A stretch of DNA of 64,000 nucleotides, taken from Mycobacterium gallinarum. Lineage in GTDB: Bacteria; Actinomycetota; Actinomycetes; Mycobacteriales; Mycobacteriaceae. Position numbers and translations under genes: made by a program. Under the pieces are notes generated by a model, which was not told the origin of the DNA, did not search any database, and saw nothing but the letters and a program-made list of their open reading frames with translations. Within the stretch, counting starts at the first letter, position 1. Every line of letters begins with the position of its first letter. Below are positions 56,709 to 64,000 of the stretch, piece after piece. The DNA is taken from the NCBI RefSeq assembly GCF_010726765.1, contig NZ_AP022601.1:3410001-3474000 (forward strand). Reading direction: 5' to 3'.

Positions 56709-57286
56709 GTACTCCCGCGTCGCGGAACGGCTCAAGGCGCGCTGCAGACACCGATCGTATTCACATGGCGCAGCTGCTCACCGATGCCGCCGCCCAGGGC
56801 CGACTGCCGCTGAACGAATACGAAGAACGCCTGACCAGGGCTTACGCCGCGCAGACATACGACGAACTCGATCGGCTCTCCGCGGACCTGCCCGGTTCCG
56901 TCTCGCGCGGCCCCAGCGGCGGGCCGGTGCGGCCCGCACCCTCGACGATGCTGCTGGCAATCATGAGCGGGTTCGAGCGTCGCGGCCGCTGGAACGTGCC
57001 GAAGCGGATGACCACGTTTGCTCTCTTCGGCGGCGGCGTGGTGGATTTGCGGTACGCCGACTTCACCTCGCCGGAAGTCGAGATCCACTCGTACTCGATC
57101 TTCGGCGGCCAGACCATCTTGGTGCCGCCCGAGGTGAACGTGGACCTGCGTGGGGTCGGGGTGATGGGGTCCTTCGACCAAAGTGTGAGCGGGGAAGGTT
57201 CGCCGGGAGCACCCTGCGTGCGCATCCGCGGCTTCTCGCTGTGGGGCAGCGTCGGCGTCAAGCGCAGGAAGCGCAAGCCGGTCTAG
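56705..57286 (+). CDS. DUF1707 + LiaF-like C-terminal domain protein
   Basis: A 193-residue protein. The DUF1707 domain (about 15-65) has AADTDRIHMAQLLTDAAAQG and RLPLNEYEERLTRAYAAQTY (a SHOCT-like helical pair). The C-terminal beta-helix of cell-wall-active-antibiotic-response type has FALFGGGVVDLRYADF, SIFGGQTILVPPEVNVDLRG (split here) and GFSLWGSVGVKRRKRKPV. Related proteins sense or respond to envelope stress. Orthologue of Rv0966c. ATG 56705 is preferred, with GTG 56696 as alternative. Confidence 0.82.
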   Translation: MSTPASRNGSRRAADTDRIHMAQLLTDAAAQGRLPLNEYEERLTRAYAAQTYDELDRLSADLPGSVSRGPSGGPVRPAPSTMLLAIMSGFERRGRWNVPKRMTTFALFGGGVVDLRYADFTSPEVEIHSYSIFGGQTILVPPEVNVDLRGVGVMGSFDQSVSGEGSPGAPCVRIRGFSLWGSVGVKRRKRKPV

Positions 57287-57295
57287 CGGCACGGC

Positions 57296-59287
57296 TCAAC
57301 GCCGACGCCGCGACCGCAGGTAGTCGCCGACGACGGCGGCACCCAGCCCGTCGAGATCGGGCACCACGACGCGTCCCTCGACACGACGCGCCACCTGATC
57401 GATGAACTTGGCCAGCCCCGGATCACTGCCCAACCGGAAGATCGTCACCTGCGCACCCAGCCCCGCCATATCGTCGAAGCCCTTGACCGTATGGGCAATG
57501 GTGCGGGGATGTGGCGGGTAGTCGAAGAACACTTGAGGCCCGCTCTCCGCGCCACCCGAGTAATTCTCCAGGTGTGCGGTGGGTTCACCGTCGGTCACGA
57601 CGAGCAGCACCGGCTGCGCGTTGGGATGGCGGCGCAGGTGCCTACCCGCCAGTGCGAGCGCATGGTGCAGGTTGGTGCCCTGCTCGTACACGCCTTCCAG
57701 CCCGGTCAGTTCCGCCGTGGACACGGTGCGCGCATATCGGCCGAAAGCGATGATCTGCAACGCATCCGAGCGAAACCGCGTGCTGACGAGGTGGCTCAGC
57801 GCCAGCGCTGTGCGCTTCATCGGCAGCCACCGGTTCTCCATCACCATCGAGAATGACGTGTCGACCAGCAGTGCTACTGCCGCCTGGGTGCGGGTCTCGG
57901 TCTCGGAGATCTCCACGTCCTCGACGGCGAACTTCAACGGCATGTCGACGCCGCTGGTACCGGCCTGGCGCAGCACCGTGTTTGTCAACGTGCGGGTGAC
58001 GTTCCAGGGTTCGGTGTCACCGAATGCCCACGGTCGCGTCGCGCCGGTGAGCTCTCCGGCCGCACCCGCGCGACGGGTTTCGCGCTCGCCATGTCGCCCT
58101 GAAAGTTGCTGTGCCACATCGCGGAGCGCGGCCTGTCCGAGCTGTCGCATCGCTTTGGGAGACAGCCGCCACTGCCCGTCCGAGCCTCGGTCCAGGAACC
58201 CCTGGTCCATCAGGGCCCGCTCGAGTTCGGCCAACGTCTTGGCGTCGACCGCGGCCTCGTCGCCCAGTTGGCGAGCGAGCATGTCGAGATCGACGTCCTC
58301 CATCGTGGCGCCCGCGTAACTCTGCGAGAGCGCCTCAGCGAGCTCCTCCAGTTCGGCGATGTCGGCCATCGCCTGGGTGCCTTCTCCCATGCCCATCGGG
58401 TTTTCACCGGAGAACCGCGACGAACCATCCCAGTCCTCGCCCGGCCGTGCCGCTTGTAGGTGGCCGTCGAGCCGGTTGAGCGCATTCATCAGCGAGGGTG
58501 ATCCAAATGCCTGCTGCGCCAACGCATCAAGCTCGGCGCGTTGATCAGCCGACAGGCTGTTACGGAAGCGCTGTGCGGCCGCGGCACGCTTGGCCAAAGA
58601 GTCCAGCAGCTCCTCGACGTTGCGCGGGTTCTCTGGGAAGAACTCGCCGTGCTTGTCCATGAAGTTTTGAAAATCTTCTTGCGTGTCGTTGTCCTGCGCA
58701 TGCTTGTCCAGCAGATCGTTGAGATCGTCGAGCATCTCGTTGACACGTTGGCGGTCTTCGTCGGTGGCGTTCTCCATCGCCTGCTTCATGCCCGCGAAGC
58801 GCTGGTCGAGCATTTCGCGACCGAGGAGATCCTTGATCTGGTCGTACTTTTCGCGCGCCTCTGCACTGCGCCAATCGTAGTCGGAGAGCTCCTGCACGGC
58901 CTTTGCCGGCGAGGGCGGCAACGACTCGATGCGCATCTCGTTGAACCGTGCGTCGTCGTCCAGCGCGCGCGCCAGCTCCTTGCGCTCGGCGAGCACCGCC
59001 TCGTCCAGCAGCTTCTTGATCTCCTGCAGGGTGCCGTCGAGGTTGTTGCGCTGCAACAGTTCCCGGCGCCGGCGGTTGGCCTCGGCGGCGAGCTTGTCGG
59101 CACCGCGCATGTTCTGCGTGCCGCGCCGCATGAGCTCCGACAGCGCGCGCCGAGGTGAGCTGCCCTCCATGACGTCCTGGCCGATCTGCTCGAGCGCCTC
59201 GCGCAGGTCGATGGGCGGCGCCAGCGGATCAGGCCCGCCGGTGTATCGCGAATACCGTGTGAGGCGCCTGGCCCCGGGATCAGCCAT
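57296..59287 (-). CDS. VWA-domain protein (MoxR-associated)
   Basis: A 663-residue cytoplasmic protein. The N-terminal two thirds are helical and charged (LREALEQIGQDVMEGSSPRR opening). The C-terminal von Willebrand A domain (about 470-640) has MIDAS motif VDTSFSMV, AFGRYARTV and VVTDGEPTAH. VWA proteins act with MoxR AAA ATPases as metal-insertion or protein-remodelling machines. Its ATG overlaps the ATPase gene end by 8 bp, so the pair is coupled. Orthologue of Rv0959. Confidence 0.88.
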   Translation of the reverse strand: MADPGARRLTRYSRYTGGPDPLAPPIDLREALEQIGQDVMEGSSPRRALSELMRRGTQNMRGADKLAAEANRRRRELLQRNNLDGTLQEIKKLLDEAVLAERKELARALDDDARFNEMRIESLPPSPAKAVQELSDYDWRSAEAREKYDQIKDLLGREMLDQRFAGMKQAMENATDEDRQRVNEMLDDLNDLLDKHAQDNDTQEDFQNFMDKHGEFFPENPRNVEELLDSLAKRAAAAQRFRNSLSADQRAELDALAQQAFGSPSLMNALNRLDGHLQAARPGEDWDGSSRFSGENPMGMGEGTQAMADIAELEELAEALSQSYAGATMEDVDLDMLARQLGDEAAVDAKTLAELERALMDQGFLDRGSDGQWRLSPKAMRQLGQAALRDVAQQLSGRHGERETRRAGAAGELTGATRPWAFGDTEPWNVTRTLTNTVLRQAGTSGVDMPLKFAVEDVEISETETRTQAAVALLVDTSFSMVMENRWLPMKRTALALSHLVSTRFRSDALQIIAFGRYARTVSTAELTGLEGVYEQGTNLHHALALAGRHLRRHPNAQPVLLVVTDGEPTAHLENYSGGAESGPQVFFDYPPHPRTIAHTVKGFDDMAGLGAQVTIFRLGSDPGLAKFIDQVARRVEGRVVVPDLDGLGAAVVGDYLRSRRRR

Positions 59288-60662
59288 AGACGGTTTCGCC
59301 TTCTGAGGACACCTTGTCGATCCGCTTGGCCAGATAGAGCGCCTCGAGCGCCATTTCGACGGCCGCCGCGCGCTGTCCGTCCGTCGTCGCCTCGAGCCGC
59401 TGCTGGATCTCGGCGATCGCCGGAACCTCGGGGACCGCTGCCAGCACGTCACGGGAGGACACGCGCTCTCCGGTGGTCACCGCGGAACCGTTCTCGATCG
59501 CCATCACCAGCGGCCCGACATCGATGCCGCCGAGCAGCCGCTGCGCGGTGTCCGCGGTGGCACGGCGCAGCAGGTGTTCGAGCACGGCCTGTTCCCGGCC
59601 TTCCTCACCGGATTCGAACTCCAGCTTGCCGCGCAGCACATCGATCACCGTCGAGAGGTCGACGACGCGCGCCACCGGATCCTGTTCGCCGAGGATGGCC
59701 GAACGATGTCGGGCCGAGGCGGCGACCGTCTCCGCGGCCGCGATCGCGAAGCGCGCCGACACACCGGAGCGCTGGTCGATGGACCGCGACTCGCGCAGGT
59801 AGCGCGCGAACCGGGCGAGGACGTGCACCAGGTACTCGGGCACCTCGGACGCGAGGTTGGCCTCCTGGTTGATGACGCCGACCTCGGCCTCGAGTTCGTA
59901 CGGGTAGTGGGTGCGGATCTCGGCGCCGAAGCGATCCTTCAGTGGCGTGATGATGCGGCCGCGGTTGGTGTAGTCCTCGGGGTTGGCGCTGGCGACGACG
60001 AGGACGTCGAGCGGCAGTCGAAGGGTGTAGCCGCGCACCTGGATGTCGCGTTCCTCCATCACGTTGAGCATCGACACCTGGATGCGCTCCGCGAGGTCGG
60101 GCAACTCGTTGATCGCGACGATGCCTCGGTGCGCCCGCGGGATGAGGCCGTAGGCGATGGTCTCGGGGTCACCGAGGCTGCGGCCCTCGGCCACCTTGAT
60201 CGGATCGATGTCGCCGACCAAGTCGGCCACGCTGGTATCCGGAGTCGCCAGCTTCTCGGTGTAGCGCTCGCTGCGATGTCGCCATTCGACGGGCAGGTCG
60301 TCGCCCGAGTCGGCGGCCCGACGGATGGATTCGGGGGTGATCGGCGAGTACGGGTGCTCGTTCAGTTCCGAGCCGGCGATGACGGGGGTCCACTCGTCGA
60401 GCAGGCCCGTCAGTGCGCGCAGCAGACGCGTCTTACCCTGCCCGCGTTCGCCCAGCAGCACGACGTCGTGCTCGGCGATCAGGGCCCGTTCCAGCTGCGG
60501 GATCACGGTGTCCTCGAAGCCCAGGATGCCCGGCCACGCGTCGCGACCCTCGGCAAGCGCGGCCAGCAGGTTGTCGCGGATTTCGGCCTTGACGCCGCGC
60601 TCGACGTGACCGGAGGCCCTCAGCTCGGCAACGGTCCGGGGCAAATCGTTAGGTGATGTCAC
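59280..60662 (-). CDS. AAA+ ATPase of the MoxR/ChlI type
   Basis: A 460-residue ATPase. Walker A is GERGQGKT (71-78); Walker B reads GIVAINELPDL (180-190), with Asn-Glu in place of the usual Asp-Glu. Sensor 1 is in VVASANPEDYTN, and the arginine-finger region includes RFGAEIRTHYP; a C-terminal helical lid follows. It is the partner of the overlapping VWA gene and resembles Mg-chelatase ChlI and Rv0958. The altered Walker B may lower hydrolysis. The 5' region of 147 bp separates it from the divergent Rho_N gene. Confidence 0.88.
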   Translation of the reverse strand: MTSPNDLPRTVAELRASGHVERGVKAEIRDNLLAALAEGRDAWPGILGFEDTVIPQLERALIAEHDVVLLGERGQGKTRLLRALTGLLDEWTPVIAGSELNEHPYSPITPESIRRAADSGDDLPVEWRHRSERYTEKLATPDTSVADLVGDIDPIKVAEGRSLGDPETIAYGLIPRAHRGIVAINELPDLAERIQVSMLNVMEERDIQVRGYTLRLPLDVLVVASANPEDYTNRGRIITPLKDRFGAEIRTHYPYELEAEVGVINQEANLASEVPEYLVHVLARFARYLRESRSIDQRSGVSARFAIAAAETVAASARHRSAILGEQDPVARVVDLSTVIDVLRGKLEFESGEEGREQAVLEHLLRRATADTAQRLLGGIDVGPLVMAIENGSAVTTGERVSSRDVLAAVPEVPAIAEIQQRLEATTDGQRAAAVEMALEALYLAKRIDKVSSEGETVYG

Positions 60663-60809
60663 AACTCCACGCTACGACTTGTGTCCCGAACGTGCGTGTC
60701 CCCGGTGGACACGCCGCCAATCCGTCACATTCTGCGCACGCTCGGCCGGTGAATAAATGCCTCGTCAGTGGGCACCCTCCGATCAGTAGTCGATCAAGGA
60801 GTGACAACC

Positions 60810-61067
60810 ATGCCGAACCCGTCCATCAAGAACGAGAAGCTGTACGAGGACCTGCGCGAACAGGGCAACTCGAAGCAGAAGTCCGCCAGGATCGCCAACG
60901 CCGCCGCGGCGCGCGGCAAGTCGGCCGTTGGGCGCAAGGGCGGGAAATCCGGGTCGTACGACGATTGGACGGTCTCGGACCTGAAGAAGCGCGCCAAGGA
61001 GATCGGTCTCTCCGGCTACTCGTCGCTGACCAAGTCGAAGCTGATCGACAAGATCCGCAACTCGTAG
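60810..61067 (+). CDS. Small basic protein with Rho N-terminal (SAP-like) domain
   Basis: An 85-residue very basic protein. MPNPSIKNEKLYEDLREQGN with KQKSARIANAAA is the DUF7218-like N-terminus. The C-terminal Rho_N helix-extended-loop domain (about 48-85) has WTVSDLKKRAKEIGLSGYSS and SKLIDKIRNS. Such domains bind nucleic acids. GGAGTGACAACC precedes ATG 60810. It is followed by the second copy of the long hairpin, then convergent purH. Confidence 0.82.
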   Translation: MPNPSIKNEKLYEDLREQGNSKQKSARIANAAAARGKSAVGRKGGKSGSYDDWTVSDLKKRAKEIGLSGYSSLTKSKLIDKIRNS

Positions 61068-61069
61068 CG

Positions 61070-61127
61070 CGAACGTGGGTTACCTGCACGCTGTCCGGAC
61101 CGAGAGCGTGCGGGTAACCCACGTTCG
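61070..61127. repeat. 23-bp inverted repeat (hairpin), copy 2 of 2 in the window
   Basis: Arms 61070-61092 and 61105-61127 pair over 23 bp with one T:G position. The arm sequence equals that at 5951-6008 except one base, and extends it by GCT. The loop contains TCCGGA. It lies 2 bp after the Rho_N gene stop and 8 bp after the purH stop, so it serves as a bidirectional terminator here. Confidence 0.85.
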
Positions 61128-61135
61128 GCGGGACG

Positions 61136-62704
61136 TCAGTGCGCGAAGTGGCGCGCCCCGGTGAGGTACAGCGTGATGCCCGCCTCGGCGGCCGCCGCGG
61201 TGACCTCGTCGTCGCGCACGGAACCACCGGGGTGCACGATCGCTTTCACGCCCGCGTTCGTGAGCACCTCGAGTCCGTCGGGGAACGGGAAGAACGCGTC
61301 GGACGCCGCGACGGCACCCTGCACACGATCACCCGCCCGCTGCACGGCCAGCTTGGCCGCGTCGACCCGATTGACCTGCCCCATGCCGACCCCGACGGTC
61401 GCGCCGTCGGCGGCGACCACGATCGCGTTCGACTTCACCGCGCGGCACGCCAACCACGCGAACTTCAGGTCGGCCAGCGTCGCCGGGTCGGCGGGTGATC
61501 CCGTCGCCAATTCCCAGTTCGCGGAATCGTCGCCGGGTGCGGTGAACTCGTCGCGCTGCTGGATCAGCAGGCCGCCGCTGATTTGACGAAACTCGGTCCC
61601 GCCCTGCTGCGGTTCGGACGCCAACAGCACGCGGATGTTCTTCTTGCGCGCCAGCACGTCCACGGCACCCGCCTCGTAGGCGGGCGCGATGATCACCTCG
61701 GTGAAGATGTCGGCGACCGTTTCCGCCATCTCGACGGTCACCTCGGTGTTGGCCGCGATCACCCCACCGAACGCCGACAGCGGATCGCATTCGTGTGCCT
61801 TGCGATGCGCATCGGCCACCGACACCGACGAGATCGCGATCCCGCACGGGTTGGCGTGCTTGATGATCGCCACACAGATCTCTTCGTGGTCGAACGCCGC
61901 GCGCCAGGCGGCGTCGGCATCGGTGTAGTTGTTGTAGGACATCTCTTTTCCGTGCAACTGCTGCGCCTGGGCCAGGCCCGGCCACCCCGAGTCGTAGCGA
62001 TACAGCGCCGCCTGCTGATGCGGGTTCTCGCCGTACCGCAGCACCGCTTCGCGCCGGTACGTCGCGCCCGTCCACAGCGGCAGCGACGGCGGTGCGGCAT
62101 CGCCTTCGGACGCCAGCACCGACGACATCCACGCCGCGACCGCGACGTCGTATTCGGCGGTGTGCCGGAATGCCAAGGAGGCCAGCTTCTTCCGCTCCTC
62201 CAGCGTGAAGCCACCGGAGCGTACCGCGGCGAGCACACCGTCGTAGCCCAGCGGATCGACCACCACCGCGACGCTCGGATGGTTCTTGGCGGCGGCGCGC
62301 ACCATCGACGGGCCACCGATGTCGATCTGCTCGACGCATTCGTCTTCGCCCGCGCCGGAGTCGACGGTCTGGGTGAACGGGTAGAGGTTGACGACCACCA
62401 GCTCGAACGGCGCGACGCCGAGTTCGGCGAGTGCCGAAACATGTTCGGGCTTGCGCTGATCGGCGAGCAGTCCCGCGTGGACATGCGGGTGCAGGGTTTT
62501 GACCCTGCCGTCGAGCACCTCGGGGAACCCGGTGACCTGCTCGACGGAAGTGACCGGAATGCCAGCGTCGGCAATGGTTTTCGCGGTCGACCCGGTGGAG
62601 ACGAGTTCGACGCCCGCCTCGTGCAGGCCACGCGCGAGGTCGGTGAGACCGGTCTTGTCGTACACGCTTATCAACGCGCGCCGGATAGCCCTGCGGTCAG
62701 TCAT
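61136..62704 (-). CDS. purH: Bifunctional AICAR transformylase / IMP cyclohydrolase
   Basis: PurH performs the last two steps of IMP synthesis. The 522-residue frame has the IMP-cyclohydrolase MGS-like domain (1-150; [35 protein letters not shown]) and AICAR transformylase blocks [42 protein letters not shown] (KSNAIV) and [19 protein letters not shown] (in parts). ATG 62704 overlaps the purN TGA (ATGA). Confidence 0.95.
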   Translation of the reverse strand: MTDRRAIRRALISVYDKTGLTDLARGLHEAGVELVSTGSTAKTIADAGIPVTSVEQVTGFPEVLDGRVKTLHPHVHAGLLADQRKPEHVSALAELGVAPFELVVVNLYPFTQTVDSGAGEDECVEQIDIGGPSMVRAAAKNHPSVAVVVDPLGYDGVLAAVRSGGFTLEERKKLASLAFRHTAEYDVAVAAWMSSVLASEGDAAPPSLPLWTGATYRREAVLRYGENPHQQAALYRYDSGWPGLAQAQQLHGKEMSYNNYTDADAAWRAAFDHEEICVAIIKHANPCGIAISSVSVADAHRKAHECDPLSAFGGVIAANTEVTVEMAETVADIFTEVIIAPAYEAGAVDVLARKKNIRVLLASEPQQGGTEFRQISGGLLIQQRDEFTAPGDDSANWELATGSPADPATLADLKFAWLACRAVKSNAIVVAADGATVGVGMGQVNRVDAAKLAVQRAGDRVQGAVAASDAFFPFPDGLEVLTNAGVKAIVHPGGSVRDDEVTAAAAEAGITLYLTGARHFAH

Positions 62705-63330
62705 CCCAATGTCGCCTTTCGTCCGGTCCAGGTCACGCCGCGGGTAGCCACCGCGGCCAGCACGTCCACCAGCAGTCGTCGTTCGACGACTTTGATCCGC
62801 TCGTGCAGGGAAGCTTCGTCGTCGTCGTCGAGCACCGGCACGGCTTCTTGGGCCAGCAACGGTCCGGTGTCGGTGCCGGCATCGACGAGGTGCACGCTGC
62901 ACCCCGTCACCTTGACTCCGTATTCCAGCGCGTCGGGTACCGCGTGTGCCCCGGGAAACGAGGGCAGCAGCGCCGGGTGGGTGTTGATGATCCGGCCCAT
63001 GAAGCGGGAAAGAAAATGGGGCCCAAGGATTTTCATGAATCCGGCAGCCACGATCAAATCAGGTTTCTGCGCTGCGGTCGCGTCGGTGATCGCAGCATCC
63101 CAGGCCTCGCGGTCAGGGTGATCGCGCAGCCGCACGGTATAGCTGGGTACCGATGCCGACGCGGCGATGTCGACGGCCGGGCAGTCGCGATCCACCCCGA
63201 CGGCGATGATGTCGGCCGGGTAATCGCCGCCGGTGGCGTCGAGGAGCGATCGCAGCAGCGAACCGGTACCGGATGCGAGCACCACAACGCGTGCGGGCAC
63301 CTTCGGGGGCACTCGAAGCGGTTGCTGCAC
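62701..63330 (-). CDS. purN: Phosphoribosylglycinamide formyltransferase
   Basis: PurN formylates GAR with 10-formyl-THF. The 209-residue protein has [17 protein letters not shown], the catalytic Asn/His in [18 protein letters not shown] and the Asp in [20 protein letters not shown] 63330 ([16 protein letters not shown]) is the first start near the conserved core; the open frame upstream is the reverse of the acidic tail of the next gene. Translationally coupled to purH. Confidence 0.94.
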   Translation of the reverse strand: MQQPLRVPPKVPARVVVLASGTGSLLRSLLDATGGDYPADIIAVGVDRDCPAVDIAASASVPSYTVRLRDHPDREAWDAAITDATAAQKPDLIVAAGFMKILGPHFLSRFMGRIINTHPALLPSFPGAHAVPDALEYGVKVTGCSVHLVDAGTDTGPLLAQEAVPVLDDDDEASLHERIKVVERRLLVDVLAAVATRGVTWTGRKATLG

Positions 63331-63340
63331 GCCTGGCAGC

Positions 63341-64000
63341 CTAATCGTCGCGATCGGGCGCCCGGTCCGTGGTCGCGCCCGGCGTGGCTTGATCGTCGGG
63401 GACGTCGTCGACGACGAAGTGGTCCTCGGGATCTCCGAACGCGTCCCGGTGTTCGTTCCGAGGCCGCGGAGGAGCGGCCGGGGGCTCGTCGAACGGTTCG
63501 TCGACGGCCTGCGCTTCGAGGTCGTCGATGGCTGCGTCCGCCTCGGGCTCGAACGCAGGCTCGAAGTCGGCCGCTGACTCGTCGTCGAACGCGGGCTCGA
63601 AGTCCGACTCGGCCTCGAGCTCGGCCTCAAACTCAGTCTCGGATTCGAGCTCGGTCTCGGATTCGAGCGCGGCTTCAGCTTCGGGCTCGGGTTCGGTTTT
63701 GGGCTTGGGAACCCTGACGCGCCTCGCGATGCCACCCGTCATCGCCACGGTCAGCGCCCCGATACCGGCGAACCACAGGAAGAGCGCGGGCCCGAACGTG
63801 GCCTGGTCGACGCCGACATCGCCGAAATTGCCCAGCCGCCCGCCGCCGGCGTAGCCGAGAACGGCCATGATCAGCGTCGCGAGCGCGGCCGCGACGATGA
63901 GCTTGCCGATCGCGGGCAGCAGGGGCAGCGGTCGTCGCGCCGCCTGCTGGCCCAACGCGACACCCGACACCGCGCCGACGATCAACAGCGCCACCCAGAC
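63341..64000 (-). CDS. DUF6350-like multi-pass membrane protein, C-terminal part (N-terminus outside window)
   Basis: The frame is open to the window edge. Visible are the last two or three transmembrane helices ([56 protein letters not shown]). A highly acidic, repetitive cytoplasmic tail follows ([20 protein letters not shown] and [14 protein letters not shown] repeats), ending in PDRDD. Synteny with Rv0955 upstream of purN supports the call. Function unknown. It precedes purN by 10 bp and is probably co-transcribed. Confidence 0.8.
   Translation of the reverse strand, partial: VWVALLIVGAVSGVALGQQAARRPLPLLPAIGKLIVAAALATLIMAVLGYAGGGRLGNFGDVGVDQATFGPALFLWFAGIGALTVAMTGGIARRVRVPKPKTEPEPEAEAALESETELESETEFEAELEAESDFEPAFDDESAADFEPAFEPEADAAIDDLEAQAVDEPFDEPPAAPPRPRNEHRDAFGDPEDHFVVDDVPDDQATPGATTDRAPDRDD

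Noticed and set aside
61583..63121. A 512-codon plus-strand frame
   Set aside because: It is antisense to purH and purN and has no recognisable domain.

Overview
This 64 kb window is high-GC mycobacterial chromosome, most likely from a fast-growing Mycolicibacterium. The evidence is an MspA-type porin, PknB-like and MprAB signalling genes, PE-PPE-domain and LpqN-type lipoproteins, and a gene order that follows M. tuberculosis from ispE/ksgA/rpfB (Rv1011-Rv1009) to purH/purN/Rv0955, with several insertions. No insertion sequences, prophage, CRISPR arrays or rRNA were seen. One tRNA gene, tRNA-Ala(CGC), is present. Both ends of the window cut through genes: ispE at the left and a DUF6350-like membrane protein at the right.

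Left part (1-16 kb): ispE, ksgA, rpfB and tatD lie on the minus strand, with metG divergent. A soluble Ser/Thr kinase gene on the plus strand separates ispE from ksgA. Next come two tandem copies of a two-gene cassette (FAD/NAD(P) oxidoreductase + ECF41-type sigma factor), each behind the same TGTCAC-N16-TGTC promoter. pabB, an amidohydrolase, a small membrane protein, rsmI and the protein mannosyltransferase pmt follow.

Middle (16-33 kb): arcA (arginine deiminase) and soxR diverge around a SoxR-box-like palindrome. They are followed by an SOS-box-linked AlkB-like oxygenase, envelope lipoproteins, a secreted PE-PPE hydrolase and a frameshifted shikimate-dehydrogenase-like gene next to the cAMP-responsive lysine acetyltransferase pat. 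A plus-strand run then encodes an SDR, a LigD-type primase-polymerase, an APH-like kinase and a TrhA/hemolysin III protein. After this lie echA, an unusual peroxiredoxin-DUF742 fusion, DUF1232, and a DUF35/thiolase pair.

Right part (33-64 kb): a gephyrin-like Glp (moeA1) and GlpR cell-division module with rimJ and galU; a CIRCE-controlled ruc chaperone gene with a SAF-domain gene; mscL; an mspA porin; a 51-residue small gene; and moaB2-pepD-mprB-mprA with an MprA box. rpmF is next, then a five- or six-gene branched-acyl-CoA/isoprenoid-type catabolic operon (atuA-like, fadE13, accD2, accA2, fadE12, echA7) whose first gene carries a 30-bp in-frame tandem repeat. The window ends with an HTTM membrane pair, an SDR, a DUF1707 protein, a VWA + AAA ATPase pair, a Rho_N-domain small protein and purine genes purH-purN.

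The most notable points are the duplicated oxidoreductase/ECF41 cassette with its shared promoter, the peroxiredoxin-DUF742 fusion, the arcA-soxR arrangement, the coding minisatellite, a 20-23 bp palindromic hairpin occurring twice about 55 kb apart, a likely CTG start codon for ksgA, and several compact regulatory sites.
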